From Leptotrichia sp. oral taxon 847 (GTDB lineage Bacteria; Fusobacteriota; Fusobacteriia; Fusobacteriales; Leptotrichiaceae): a DNA stretch of 64,000 nucleotides. The notes under the pieces are model-generated. The model had not been told where the DNA came from. It saw only the letters and a list, made by a program, of their open reading frames with translations, and searched no databases. The number at the start of each line of letters is the position of its first letter. The first letter of the stretch is position 1. Of the stretch, positions 23,968-32,314 are shown piece by piece. The stretch is from contig NZ_CP014231.1 in assembly GCF_001553645.1 (NCBI RefSeq), forward strand, positions 186,001 through 250,000, given 5' to 3'. Position numbers and translations under genes: made by a program.

Positions 23968-23999
23968 TTTTTGTCCTCCTAGATTAATTAATATCTTGT

Positions 24000-24028
24000 A
24001 TTATTGCACATTCAGATTCAAAAATCAA
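24000..24028 (-). promoter_or_regulatory. Possible promoter of the amidotransferase gene
   Basis: Minus strand -35 TTGATT (24023-24028) and -10-like AATAAT (24000-24005), spacer 17 bp. Confidence 0.4.
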
Positions 24029-24097
24029 TAATTTTCAAAAAAATTTTTTAATATTCTATTTTTATCACTTCTAATTATTTTTATGAAAAAATTTATT

Positions 24098-24538
24098 TTA
24101 GTCTATTTCCAGTTCTCTTTCCAGTGCCTCCTGTAAAACTTTTGAAAAATTTATATTACTTCTTTTTGCTGCTTCATTAAGCCAACTAGGAATTGTTACA
24201 TTCTTTCTAATTGATTTCACATTTACATCTTTCAAATATTTTTGAAAATCTAAACCTACTAATGATTTAAAAGAATTTTTTACTGTTTCCTCTACTTCTT
24301 TCTCATTTTCAAATATCTCTTTTATATATAACTTAACATTTACATTTTCCAGACTTGTTGCTTTAGGAAACTTTTTATTTTCTTTGTAATAATCTAATAA
24401 ATTCATTCCCAAATAATCAGTCGCCATATAATATGCATCTTCTAAATTTTCTCCACAGGTTGCTCCACCAAAATCAGGGAATAAAACACTGTATCCTTCT
24501 TTTTCTTTTACAAAGATTGCTGGATAAATAACAAACAT
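24098..24538 (-). CDS. hicB: HicB-family antitoxin
   Basis: A 146-residue HicB. The N-terminal degenerate RNase-H-like fold reads YPAIFVKEKEGYSVLFPDFGG then CGENLEDAYYMATDYL, the family hallmark (residues about 4-42). The C-terminus (RKNVTIPSWLNEAAKRSNIN then FSKVLQEALER) is a ribbon-helix-helix DNA-binding domain, so it should bind HicA and autoregulate the operon. It is longer than minimal HicB proteins because of the middle segment. It follows hicA by 37 bp. Ribosome-binding site AAAGGAGGTG. Confidence 0.9.
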   Translation of the reverse strand: MFVIYPAIFVKEKEGYSVLFPDFGGATCGENLEDAYYMATDYLGMNLLDYYKENKKFPKATSLENVNVKLYIKEIFENEKEVEETVKNSFKSLVGLDFQKYLKDVNVKSIRKNVTIPSWLNEAAKRSNINFSKVLQEALERELEID

Positions 24539-24575
24539 ATTTACACCTCCTTTGTTCTCAAAGTAAGGCGCAGGA

Positions 24576-24761
24576 TTATTTTAATCCTGCCTGTTTTAGG
24601 ATTACTTTCTCAAGTATTTTCCCTAATTCCTTACTATGACAAGGCACTTCGGTCACCTTACCGGTTACGAAATTTTTCAATCTTCTATGAGAACCTTTTC
24701 CACCCTTTATTTCGACGAAACCGTTTCTCTTTAAAAATCGAATCATTTCTTTAGAATTCAT
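24576..24761 (-). CDS. hicA: HicA-family mRNA interferase toxin
   Basis: A 61-residue HicA with the dsRBD-like fold: SKEMIRFLKRNGFVEIKGGK then the catalytic histidine in GSHRRL, and a late helix ELGKILEKVILKQAGL. HicA toxins cleave mRNA on the ribosome; HicB neutralises them. I start at the ATG at 24761 because TAGGAG lies five bases before it; an in-frame GTG at 24767 overlaps that site. Gene order toxin then antitoxin is the usual one. Confidence 0.9.
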   Translation of the reverse strand: MNSKEMIRFLKRNGFVEIKGGKGSHRRLKNFVTGKVTEVPCHSKELGKILEKVILKQAGLK

Positions 24762-24786
24762 AGGCACTCCTAATCACCTCTAACTT

Positions 24787-24815
24787 ATTATACATCAAAA
24801 TACGCATAAAATCAA
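24787..24815 (-). promoter_or_regulatory. hicAB promoter
   Basis: Minus strand -35 TTGATT (24810-24815) and -10 TATAAT (24787-24792), spacer 17 bp, 26 bp upstream of hicA. Confidence 0.7.
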
Positions 24816-24894
24816 CACTTTTTTCGATTATTTTTCACAATTACTGGCATTATTTAAAAAAAAAATCCTAAATATATTGTTTTTAAAATTTTTG

Positions 24895-24923
24895 TTGTAA
24901 TATCCCAGTTTTTTTGGTAAAAT
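24895..24923 (+). promoter_or_regulatory. Promoter of the Wzz-like operon
   Basis: -35 TTGTAA (24895-24900) and -10 TAAAAT (24918-24923), spacer 17 bp, 39 bp upstream of the start codon. Confidence 0.5.
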
Positions 24924-24961
24924 CTTAATTGAGAAAAATAATTTTTAGAAAGGAAATCAAA

Positions 24962-25732
24962 ATGGATACAGAAAATCAAACATTTAATTTAAGCACAATA
25001 ATCAAAATTATTTACAAAGACAAAGCTTTAATTGCTCTAGTTACAATTATAACAATGATACTTGCGACAGCTTTTGCATTTTTAAACAAATCTTTTAAGA
25101 CGGAAATAAACTTATATGGAAATGACAAAGTTTTGACGGAAATAGGAGAAAATTCCCAGTATTCACTAAGTTCGTTTGAATTTTTCTCATACATAAAAAG
25201 TCATTCCAAAACACTAAAAAACTTAAATTTACCAGAAAACAAATTTTTAAAGGAAATGTCAAATAGACTTACTGCACAAGCTGAAACAGGCGATCCGCTG
25301 GTAAAAGTAAAATTTACAACAAAAAGTAAATCTGAAGGAGAAAATTTTTCCAAAGAATATCACACACTTGCACAAGATTATTTAGCGGACAAAAAAAATA
25401 ACTATTTGGATTCTCAATTAAAATTATTGGATGAACAATATAAATTTATTTCTCAAAATACTGATATAAGAACGACGAAGGACCCTTTGACTGATACTTT
25501 GGTTTCAAGACTTTCTTACTACCGTCTGTTAAAAAATGACACAAGTCCAGTTATAAAATATATTAATTCAACCACAAAACCGGCATTAAACAAAAAACTA
25601 GTTTTGGCGGCATCACTTTTTGTTGGATTATTTTTAGGAATTTTTGCCGCATTTATTAAAGAGTATTCAAATACACTTGATTGGAAAGAAATAAAAGAAA
25701 AAAATAAATTAAAAATAAAAGGAGAAAGATGA
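24962..25732 (+). CDS. Wzz/chain-length-determinant-like membrane protein
   Basis: A 256-residue protein with two membrane segments, one near the N-terminus (ALIALVTIITMILATAFAFL) and one near the C-terminus (LVLAASLFVGLFLGIFAAFI), enclosing a periplasmic helical domain. This is the topology of Wzz polysaccharide co-polymerases, and the start (LSTIIKIIYKDKALI) resembles their N-termini; the C-terminal segment keeps the LFLGIFAAFIKEY pattern. It would set polymer length in LPS or capsule synthesis. It is separated by about 15 kb from the wzx/wzy locus. An in-frame TTG lies 33 bp upstream, but AGAAAGGA supports the ATG used. Next gene overlaps by four bases. Confidence 0.7.
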   Translation: MDTENQTFNLSTIIKIIYKDKALIALVTIITMILATAFAFLNKSFKTEINLYGNDKVLTEIGENSQYSLSSFEFFSYIKSHSKTLKNLNLPENKFLKEMSNRLTAQAETGDPLVKVKFTTKSKSEGENFSKEYHTLAQDYLADKKNNYLDSQLKLLDEQYKFISQNTDIRTTKDPLTDTLVSRLSYYRLLKNDTSPVIKYINSTTKPALNKKLVLAASLFVGLFLGIFAAFIKEYSNTLDWKEIKEKNKLKIKGER

Positions 25733-26274
25733 ATTTTTACTATCATACAATAACAACACTGATTTTAGCATTTTTTTATTATGTAGGTTTTAAATTTCCA
25801 GATTACGACTTAAAACTAAAGTTAAGTCACAGAAATATGCTGACACATTCCCCGCTATTAGTCGTTATTCTATTTTTATTACATCAAAACAAGATTCTTA
25901 CACTAATTTATAAAATGAAATACGATATAACAGATTTTGTAATAGTTGGACTAAGTTTAGGAATTGCGATTCATTTATTGTATGATTTGTTTCCCAAAAG
26001 TTTTAAAGGTATGGCACTTTTACAATTTCCAATTATAGAAAAAGGATTAACAGAAGGTGAAACAATAGTGATTATGGTAATTTTTATTACTTTTTTGACA
26101 GGATTTTCTGTCTATAAATTAGTAAACTATCTTGATTTGACTACAAGCCTTATTTTAATAATAATCACCTTTATTGTAAAAAGAAAAAGTGAAAAGAAAT
26201 TTTTTAGAGTAGCATTTCTTTTTGTCATCATTTTTTCGCTTTTAATTTACTTAAAACAAAAATATTTATTATAA
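25729..26274 (+). CDS. Small multi-pass membrane protein with HRxxxTHS motif (YdjM/DUF457-like)
   Basis: A 181-residue protein with about five hydrophobic segments. It contains SHRNMLTHSPLL near residues 35-46, the histidine-rich motif of the YdjM-type putative membrane-bound metal-dependent hydrolases, and a further histidine in IAIHLLYDLF. Function is unknown. Its ATG overlaps the Wzz-like stop codon (ATGA) with AAAGGAG before it, so the two are translationally coupled and may act on the same envelope polymer; that link is inference. Confidence 0.65.
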   Translation: MNFYYHTITTLILAFFYYVGFKFPDYDLKLKLSHRNMLTHSPLLVVILFLLHQNKILTLIYKMKYDITDFVIVGLSLGIAIHLLYDLFPKSFKGMALLQFPIIEKGLTEGETIVIMVIFITFLTGFSVYKLVNYLDLTTSLILIIITFIVKRKSEKKFFRVAFLFVIIFSLLIYLKQKYLL

Positions 26275-26312
26275 TTGAAAATTCTTATAATCAAAAAAAT
26301 TTTTCTAAATAC

Positions 26313-26360
26313 AAAAAACTATCTTACAAATTAAGTTAAAATTTATAAGATAGTTTTTTT
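26313..26360. terminator. Bidirectional terminator
   Basis: Hairpin AAAAAACTATCTTA / TAAGATAGTTTTTT lies between the ends of convergent genes and has T runs in both directions. It serves the plus-strand membrane operon and the minus-strand HU gene. Confidence 0.85.
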
Positions 26361-26381
26361 AATCTTTTCAAAAAATACAGA

Positions 26382-26675
26382 TTATTTTTTTGTAGCTTTG
26401 GCAACTCCATCAGCCAATTTTTTTCCAACTTTAAATTTCACTACTTTTTTGGCAGGTATATGTATTTTTTCGCCTGTTGCTGGATTTCTTCCATCTTTTG
26501 CTGCTCTTTCTCTTATCTCAAATGCTCCCCAGCCAACAAACTGAACCGATTCTCCTTTTTCTAAAATTTCCTGCACTGTTTCTAAAAAAGCATTTACTAA
26601 TTCTTCCGATCTTTTTTTAGTTTCTTTGGTTGCTTTAGCATATGCTTCGACAAATTCTTTTTTTGACATTTTCAC
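26382..26675 (-). CDS. hup: HU-family DNA-binding protein
   Basis: A 97-residue histone-like protein. The start MSKKEFVEAYAKATKETKK fits the helical dimer part, followed by FVGWGAFEIRERAAKDGRNP then ATGEKIHIPAKKVVKFKVGK, the DNA-binding arm and GRNPxTG signature of HU. The C-terminus is lysine-rich. It forms dimers that bend and compact DNA. Own promoter with consensus -35, ribosome-binding site AGGAGG. Confidence 0.95.
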   Translation of the reverse strand: MKMSKKEFVEAYAKATKETKKRSEELVNAFLETVQEILEKGESVQFVGWGAFEIRERAAKDGRNPATGEKIHIPAKKVVKFKVGKKLADGVAKATKK

Positions 26676-26701
26676 TCCTCCTATTTTTTTTTGCCACTAT
26701 T

Positions 26702-26729
26702 ATGATACCATATTTTCAGCATTTGTCAA
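26702..26729 (-). promoter_or_regulatory. HU gene promoter
   Basis: Minus strand perfect -35 TTGACA (26724-26729) and -10 TATCAT (26702-26707), spacer 16 bp. It lies in the 86-bp gap after the P-type ATPase stop. Confidence 0.75.
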
Positions 26730-26761
26730 GTTTGATAATCTGTTTTTTAAGAATCTTTTAA

Positions 26762-29434
26762 TCATTCTTCTCTTCTAGTTACAACTTTTATAACCTCATT
26801 TACCACAAATGGAACTAGTGATAATCCTACTACCATTCCCCAATGACTTGGGTCTATTGCAGTTACTTTAAACATTTTTGCAATTTGTGGAATCGAAGTC
26901 AATCCAATTTGTAAAACTATTCCTATGACAATTGAACCAATTAAAAATTTATTTCCAAAAAATCCTACTTCAAAAATAGTTTTTTTATTGTTTCTCATTG
27001 ACAGAGAATAAAACAATTGTGAAAATGTAAGAACGATAAATGCCATTGTTCTCCCATAAGTTAAAATTTCTCTCACCGATTTATCACTTTCTTTTACAGC
27101 TGAAATTGGGACAGTTCCATTATGAATAATTCCCAAATAAAACGCCAAAAGTGTCAGTACTCCAATTAATACCCCTCCAATAATTGCCCTTGTACCAGCA
27201 CCTTCAGAAAAGAAACTCTCTTTTGGTTTTCTAGGTTTTCTTTCCATAACTTCCTTATCTCCTGGATCCATTCCAAGCGAAATTGCCGGTAACGTGTCAG
27301 TTATTAAGTTTACCCATAAAAGTTGAGTCGCAACTAGCGGTATTGCCCAACCAAATAATGTCGCAATAAATACGCACAAAACTTCTCCTAAATTACAAGA
27401 AAGTAAAAATATAATTGTCTTTTTGATATTGTTAAAAATATTTCTTCCTTCTTCAATCGCATGGATTATCGTAGTAAAATTATCATCAGTCAAAATCATA
27501 TCACTGGCACCTTTGGAAACATCTGTTCCAGTAATTCCCATTGCCACTCCTATATCGGCAAATTTTAGCGACGGCGCATCATTCACTCCATCTCCAGTCA
27601 TCGACACAATATTTCCTTGCTCCTTAAACGCCTTTACTATTTTAACCTTGTGCTCTGGTGAAACTCTTGCAAACACTCTATATTTATTCACTTCTTTGGC
27701 AAATTTATCATCTGGAATCTCATCAATCTCAGCTCCAGTTAAACTTTGGCTAATATCTGTCGCAATTCCAAGCTCTTTTGCAATCGCAACTGCTGTATTT
27801 TTGTGATCCCCAGTTATCATAATCGGTGTAATTCCAGCTTTTTTTGCTTCCTCAATGGAAGCTTTCACTTCAGTTCGAGGCGGATCTATCATTCCAACGA
27901 TTCCAACTACAACCAAATCTTTTTCCATCTCTTCAGGTGAAATCTCGCTTTCCACATCTTTAAATGCCACTCCAAGCACCCTTAACGCATCATCTGACAT
28001 CGTTTCGGCAACTTTCAATATTTTATTTTTTGCTTCTTCTGTAAGTGGCAAAATTTCTCCATTTACAAGAATTTTATTTGCTCTTAAAAGAATATTATCT
28101 ATTGCGCCTTTTGTATGAACTCTATATTTTTTTCCTTCTTCATTAAGTGTTGACATAAGTTTTCTATCCGAGTCAAATGGATTTTCACCAACTCTTTTAT
28201 ATTTAGCATTCAATGTATTTTTTTCCAAATTAAATTTATTTCCCAAGACAATCAACGCCACTTCTGTCGGATCTCCGATATCCTGTCCATTTTCAACTGA
28301 CGCATCTGAACAAAGCACAAACGAGCGGATTAACTCAGATTCATCAACATTTGGTTTTTGTCCATTTTCACTAGTTATGTCTCGTAAATTATCTAAGGTA
28401 TAGGTTTTTACAACCGTCATCTTATTTTGAGTAAGTGTTCCAGTTTTATCAGAACATACAATATTTACTGCTCCCAGTGTTTCAACAGCAGGTAATTTTC
28501 TTACAATTGCATTTTTTCTTGACATAGTTTTTACACCAAGTGAAAGTACAATTGCAACAATTGCAACAAGTCCTTCAGGAATTGCCGCCACAGCCAAACT
28601 TATTGCAGTCATAAGCATTTCAACTGCTTCTCTTCCTTGAATCAATCCTATGACAAAAATAATTCCACAAATTGCCATCGCTCCGTAACCTAATATTTTT
28701 CCCAGTTCTTCCAGCTTTATCTGAAGAGGGGTCAATGTATTGTTATCTTCGTCCAGTATTTGCGCAATTTTTCCAATTTCTGTATTCATTCCGGTTGCAA
28801 CTACAACTCCTTCTCCTCTTCCATAAGTTGCCATAGTTGACATAAATGCCATATTTTCCTTATCTCCAATAGGGATTTTTGTATCATTGGTAATAAAGTT
28901 GGCATCTTTTTCACTTGGGACAGATTCTCCAGTAAGCGCTGATTCTTCGATTTGTAAATTGGCACTTTCGATAAGTCTGACATCCGCTGGAATAAATCTT
29001 CCTGCATCAATTACTAAAATATCTCCCGGCACTAACTCTTCCGAACTTACTTCAATCACTTCACCATCTCTTCTAACCAAGCTTTTAGGTGTAGTCATTT
29101 GCTGTAACGCTTCCAATGCCTTTTCCGCCTTAGATTCCTGTACAACTCCAACTACCGCATTTATAAGCACTACCGCTAAAATTATCAAAGCATCAGCTAT
29201 CCCGTCTTTCCCGTGCGCAATAATATTAACAACAGCTGCTCCAATTAACACATAAATAAGTGTATCCTGAAGCTGCGCCAAAAATAACTGTAACAAACTT
29301 TTTTTCGGCTTTCCTTTTAATTTATTCGGTCCGTATTTTTCCATCCTCCTTTTAACTTCTTCCGTCGAAAGACCCGTTTTTTCAGAAACATTCAACTCTT
29401 TCAAAACATCTTTTGATGACTTGGTAAACCACAT
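26762..29434 (-). CDS. P-type calcium-transporting ATPase (P2 type)
   Basis: An 890-residue cation pump of full length. Actuator TGES at 168-171, PEGL in helix M4 (286-289), phosphorylated Asp329 in DKTGTLTQ, nucleotide-binding region KGAIDN, hinge TGDHKNTA and GDGVNDAP. The order and M4 sequence fit SERCA/PMCA-type Ca2+ (possibly Mn2+) exporters in bacteria. About ten membrane segments. Start ATG at 29434 with AAGAGG 11 bases before it. Monocistronic as far as I can see; the HU gene downstream has its own promoter. Confidence 0.92.
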   Translation of the reverse strand: MWFTKSSKDVLKELNVSEKTGLSTEEVKRRMEKYGPNKLKGKPKKSLLQLFLAQLQDTLIYVLIGAAVVNIIAHGKDGIADALIILAVVLINAVVGVVQESKAEKALEALQQMTTPKSLVRRDGEVIEVSSEELVPGDILVIDAGRFIPADVRLIESANLQIEESALTGESVPSEKDANFITNDTKIPIGDKENMAFMSTMATYGRGEGVVVATGMNTEIGKIAQILDEDNNTLTPLQIKLEELGKILGYGAMAICGIIFVIGLIQGREAVEMLMTAISLAVAAIPEGLVAIVAIVLSLGVKTMSRKNAIVRKLPAVETLGAVNIVCSDKTGTLTQNKMTVVKTYTLDNLRDITSENGQKPNVDESELIRSFVLCSDASVENGQDIGDPTEVALIVLGNKFNLEKNTLNAKYKRVGENPFDSDRKLMSTLNEEGKKYRVHTKGAIDNILLRANKILVNGEILPLTEEAKNKILKVAETMSDDALRVLGVAFKDVESEISPEEMEKDLVVVGIVGMIDPPRTEVKASIEEAKKAGITPIMITGDHKNTAVAIAKELGIATDISQSLTGAEIDEIPDDKFAKEVNKYRVFARVSPEHKVKIVKAFKEQGNIVSMTGDGVNDAPSLKFADIGVAMGITGTDVSKGASDMILTDDNFTTIIHAIEEGRNIFNNIKKTIIFLLSCNLGEVLCVFIATLFGWAIPLVATQLLWVNLITDTLPAISLGMDPGDKEVMERKPRKPKESFFSEGAGTRAIIGGVLIGVLTLLAFYLGIIHNGTVPISAVKESDKSVREILTYGRTMAFIVLTFSQLFYSLSMRNNKKTIFEVGFFGNKFLIGSIVIGIVLQIGLTSIPQIAKMFKVTAIDPSHWGMVVGLSLVPFVVNEVIKVVTRREE

Positions 29435-29518
29435 ATTTCACTATACCTCTTCTTTCTTAAAATCTCTATAACTAAAATTATTATACACTAAAACCAATTT
29501 TATTTCTATAATTTGTCA

Positions 29519-29554
29519 TAAAAAAATTGCCCTTTTAATATAAAAAGGACAATT
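29519..29554 (-). terminator. Terminator of the FadA/OmpA operon
   Basis: Stem AATTGTCCTTTT / AAAAGGGCAATT followed by seven T on the minus strand, 13 bp after the OmpA-family stop codon. Confidence 0.85.
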
Positions 29555-29567
29555 GTATATTACAAAA

Positions 29568-30137
29568 TTATTGTTGATTGTCTTGTTTTATTACTGGTCC
29601 AGCATTTTGAAATTGAATTTCTATTCTTCTGTTTTCGAATCTTCCTTCTTCAGTTTCATTTGTATCAATTGGTTGTCTTTCACCCATTGATTCTACTCCA
29701 ACAATTCTTGCTGGATCCAAACCAAATTCAATTAATTTTTCTCTAACAGCAATAGCTCTTCTCATACCAAGTTTCATATTGTAAGCATCTGAACCTTTAG
29801 AATCTGTATGTCCAATAATTACTAAGTTCAAGTTCTTTGCTTCCGCATATTCTTTTATATTTCTTAACAATTCAAAATATCTTTCTTTAACTATAGATTT
29901 ATCAAAGTCAAAGTTCAACTTACCAGAATTAAGTGTTATTACTTGAGGACCTTCTTCTACAATACCTTGTTTTTTAGCATCTTCTAATTCCAAAGCATTG
30001 ATTCTTATTGTATTTTCTCTCATTTGAGTTGTAGTTAATCTTCTAGCCATTACTGGCGCTGAAATCATTAAAATTGCAAAGGCCGCAATTATTGTTGATC
30101 TGATGTTTGTTCTTGTTTTGGTTGTTGGTCTGCCCAT
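29568..30137 (-). CDS. OmpA-family peptidoglycan-binding protein
   Basis: A 189-residue secreted protein. The signal peptide has a long basic n-region (MGRPTTKTRTNIR) and hydrophobic core ending in APVMA. The C-terminal OmpA-like domain has LNFDFDKS, then LVIIGHTDSKGSDAYN and RRAIAVREKLIEFGLDPARI, the peptidoglycan-binding signature, and FENRRIEIQF. It should tether the outer membrane or the adhesin complex to the wall. Its ATG overlaps the 3' end of the lipoprotein gene by 49 bp; a perfect AAGGAGG, encoded within the lipoprotein gene, lies seven bases before it. Confidence 0.88.
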   Translation of the reverse strand: MGRPTTKTRTNIRSTIIAAFAILMISAPVMARRLTTTQMRENTIRINALELEDAKKQGIVEEGPQVITLNSGKLNFDFDKSIVKERYFELLRNIKEYAEAKNLNLVIIGHTDSKGSDAYNMKLGMRRAIAVREKLIEFGLDPARIVGVESMGERQPIDTNETEEGRFENRRIEIQFQNAGPVIKQDNQQ

Positions 30138-30307
30138 GATTCAGCCTCCTTTTCAAGAGATCTATATTCTTTGCTTCCTGGATTTGGTTTGTTAGCTTTT
30201 AAATAGTCTTCAATAGTGTCCAATCTATCTGTATTATAATCTACCAATTTTGCGTTTGTACATGACAAAGCTCCTAATCCTAATGCTAATAATATTAATT
30301 TTTTCAT
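30089..30307 (-). CDS. Small lipoprotein overlapping the OmpA-family gene
   Basis: A 72-residue lipoprotein: MKKLILLALGLGALSC with lipobox ALSC (Cys16), then a short charged region ending in a glutamine-rich tail (ADQQPKQEQTSDQQ). No known domain. Its last 49 bases also encode the signal-peptide start of the downstream OmpA-family protein in another frame. Operon context suggests it is part of the same envelope complex; that is inference. Confidence 0.8.
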   Translation of the reverse strand: MKKLILLALGLGALSCTNAKLVDYNTDRLDTIEDYLKANKPNPGSKEYRSLEKEAESWADQQPKQEQTSDQQ

Positions 30308-30351
30308 ACTCTTATCCTTTCCCTTTCTGTAATTCTACATATTTTTATTTT

Positions 30352-30735
30352 TTAGTCTGTTATTTTACCTTCGATTGAATCCAATCTTTCTTCCATTTTA
30401 TCTAACAATTCATTAGTTTTATGAAATTTTTCGATGTTATTATTAATTTCATCTACTCTTTTACTAATTCTTGTTATTTCATAATCCATTTTTTCACTTT
30501 CAGACATATTTTTTCTATTTACTCTTACTCTTCTTGGTTTTTTTACTTTTACATTTGCAGCAGAAGTACTATCTTTTGTAACAGTTGGCTCAGAAGTTAC
30601 ACCTTGAGCTTTTCTTTGCTTAGCAATTTTTACTAATCTTTGAACTGCAGCATCAGTATTTGTTTCTTTTGATATTGCAACAAATGGAAATTGACTAAGC
30701 ATTAATACTGCTATTATTCCTATTTTTTTACTCAT
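30352..30735 (-). CDS. Secreted coiled-coil protein, hypothetical
   Basis: A 127-residue protein with a signal peptide (MSKKIGIIAVLMLSQFPFVAIS), a basic middle part (VKVKKPRRVRVNRK) and a C-terminal heptad-rich helix (ISKRVDEINNNIEKFHKTNE). I do not recognise a family. It lies third in the FadA-like operon, between another small secreted protein and the lipoprotein gene. Confidence 0.75.
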   Translation of the reverse strand: MSKKIGIIAVLMLSQFPFVAISKETNTDAAVQRLVKIAKQRKAQGVTSEPTVTKDSTSAANVKVKKPRRVRVNRKNMSESEKMDYEITRISKRVDEINNNIEKFHKTNELLDKMEERLDSIEGKITD

Positions 30736-30781
30736 CTTTTTCCCTTTCTAAAAATAAATTAAAAAAATCTATTTTATTTAA

Positions 30782-31177
30782 TTATTTATTAATTTTTACT
30801 TTTCTACCAGAATTTTTATTTGTAACTTTTTTAGAAGATTTCTTTTTACCAAAAACTTCATTAAATCCTTTTAACTCATTTTCTTCTCTTTGAACACTTC
30901 TTACCACTCTTTGATAAAAATCCACTCTATCTTTAGCTTTCGCTGTATTGTACTCCAATTTTTCCAATCTAGTTTTTGGTTTGTACACTTCTTCAACAGT
31001 TCCATCAGCATTTTCTATTACTGTTAAAGTTTTGTCAACCTTTTTAGGTTTTAAACTATTATAGTAATCTTTCCTTGCATCATTTATTATGGCTTGTGCA
31101 CTTTTACCAAACATTGGCACAGATGATGCCAATACTATAGCGGATAATAATAATTTACTATTTAATTTCATTTTCAC
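30782..31177 (-). CDS. Secreted basic helical protein, hypothetical
   Basis: About 131 residues with signal peptide KLLLSAIVLASSVPMFGKSAQA, a charged helical middle (LEKLEYNTAKAKDRVDFYQR) and a very basic tail. The GTG at 31177 is six bases after GGAAGGA and is my preferred start; the ATG two codons later (31171) is possible, while the upstream ATG at 31192 precedes the ribosome-binding site. No family recognised. It is second in the FadA-like operon. Confidence 0.7.
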   Translation of the reverse strand: MKMKLNSKLLLSAIVLASSVPMFGKSAQAIINDARKDYYNSLKPKKVDKTLTVIENADGTVEEVYKPKTRLEKLEYNTAKAKDRVDFYQRVVRSVQREENELKGFNEVFGKKKSSKKVTNKNSGRKVKINK

Positions 31178-31195
31178 TACCATTCCTTCCATTTT

Positions 31196-31585
31196 TTAAT
31201 TCATAACTGATAGAAGAGTTTCTAACTCAGTAATTTTTTGTTCTTTTGCATTTATCATTTTTTCAATATTTTTGCTGTATTTTTCATATTCGTTTAAAAC
31301 AGCTTTATATTTATCTCTAAGCCATCTAACTTCAGAATCTTTTTTTAACTTTTCTATAGTCTTTTCTCTTGCATCCCTTTTTTGTGTCAGATCTTCTACT
31401 TCGGCTTTCAATTGTGCGACTTGTCTTTCATAAGATTCTTTTTGTGCAGCTTCTTTCTTTAATAATTCGTTATACTGGTTTTCGATAGAATTTAAACTAT
31501 TTTCTATGCTATTTTTGTTCACTGCAGAGTAAGCTGTCGTCGAAACTATCATTATTCCCATTAATAAGAATCCCATCTTTTTCAT
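31196..31585 (-). CDS. FadA-like adhesin
   Basis: A 129-residue secreted, wholly helical protein: signal peptide MKKMGFLLMGIMIVSTTAYSA followed by about 108 residues of heptad-rich sequence. Its length, signal peptide and the C-terminal block WLRDKYKAVLNEYEKYSKNI then EQKITELETLL resemble FadA of Fusobacterium nucleatum (which has FYKSQYQELASKYEDALKKL). FadA forms filaments through antiparallel hairpins and mediates host-cell binding. First gene of a five-gene operon that ends in an OmpA-family protein. Similarity was judged by eye from memory of FadA. Confidence 0.75.
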   Translation of the reverse strand: MKKMGFLLMGIMIVSTTAYSAVNKNSIENSLNSIENQYNELLKKEAAQKESYERQVAQLKAEVEDLTQKRDAREKTIEKLKKDSEVRWLRDKYKAVLNEYEKYSKNIEKMINAKEQKITELETLLSVMN

Positions 31586-31681
31586 TCCATTTCCTCCTAT
31601 TTTAATTTGAAATAAATACTCTCACTCACCTTGAAAGTACAAATTTTCTCAAACTATTCACAACTATCACCACTCATTATC

Positions 31682-31710
31682 ATTATACCAGATATTTTTA
31701 AAAAATACAA
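31682..31710 (-). promoter_or_regulatory. Promoter of the FadA-like operon
   Basis: Minus strand -35 TTGTAT (31705-31710) and -10 TATAAT (31682-31687), spacer 17 bp. The leader is about 90 nt long. Confidence 0.65.
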
Positions 31711-31809
31711 TATTTTTATAATATATTTTTAAGATTTATAATTTCCTTTTTTTACAGGCTTTTTAAGCATTTTTTGTGTTTTTTAATTAAAAACTAATAA
31801 TTTATTTTG

Positions 31810-32259
31810 TTAATTTAATAGATTTAAAACCTCTTTAGCTGTTTTTGCAGTTTCTATTTTTTCTAAAATTTCTTCTTCAAAACTAAGCTTTGAAATTTCT
31901 GCAAGCAAATCTAAATGTTCACCTTTTGCATCTTCAGGAGCTGCTATCATAAAAATTAATTTTGACGGTTCTCCATCCATACTGTCAAAATCCACTCCAT
32001 TTTTAGAAACTCCAAGTGCCAAAGACATTTTTTTTATTAAAGCTGTTCTTGTATGTGGAATTGCAAGACCATCCTGCATTCCTGTCGAAGATAATTTTTC
32101 TCTTTCATAGATTGAAGTTATAAATTCATCGACATCATCACTGCTCAAAATTCCATCTTTTACAAAAACTTGTGCCATTTCTCTTATAACTTCCTCTTTA
32201 TTTTTTCCTTTTAGATCCAATTTCACTCTATTTTCTGATAAATATTCCACTATTTTCAT
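31810..32259 (-). CDS. PTS EIIA domain protein (fructose/nitrogen type, PtsN-like)
   Basis: A 149-residue single EIIA domain of the mannitol-fructose type. The phosphorylated histidine is in GLAIPHTR (about residue 69), after REKLSSTGM. No EIIB or EIIC gene is adjacent, so it could be a free-standing PtsN-type regulator or serve a transporter encoded elsewhere. It lies 55 bp after miaA as the probable last gene of a long operon. Confidence 0.88.
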   Translation of the reverse strand: MKIVEYLSENRVKLDLKGKNKEEVIREMAQVFVKDGILSSDDVDEFITSIYEREKLSSTGMQDGLAIPHTRTALIKKMSLALGVSKNGVDFDSMDGEPSKLIFMIAAPEDAKGEHLDLLAEISKLSFEEEILEKIETAKTAKEVLNLLN

Positions 32260-32314
32260 TTTTATTTTAAGACTGTATTACAAGCCTTTTCTCCTCTCTT
32301 CTAAATTTATTTTA

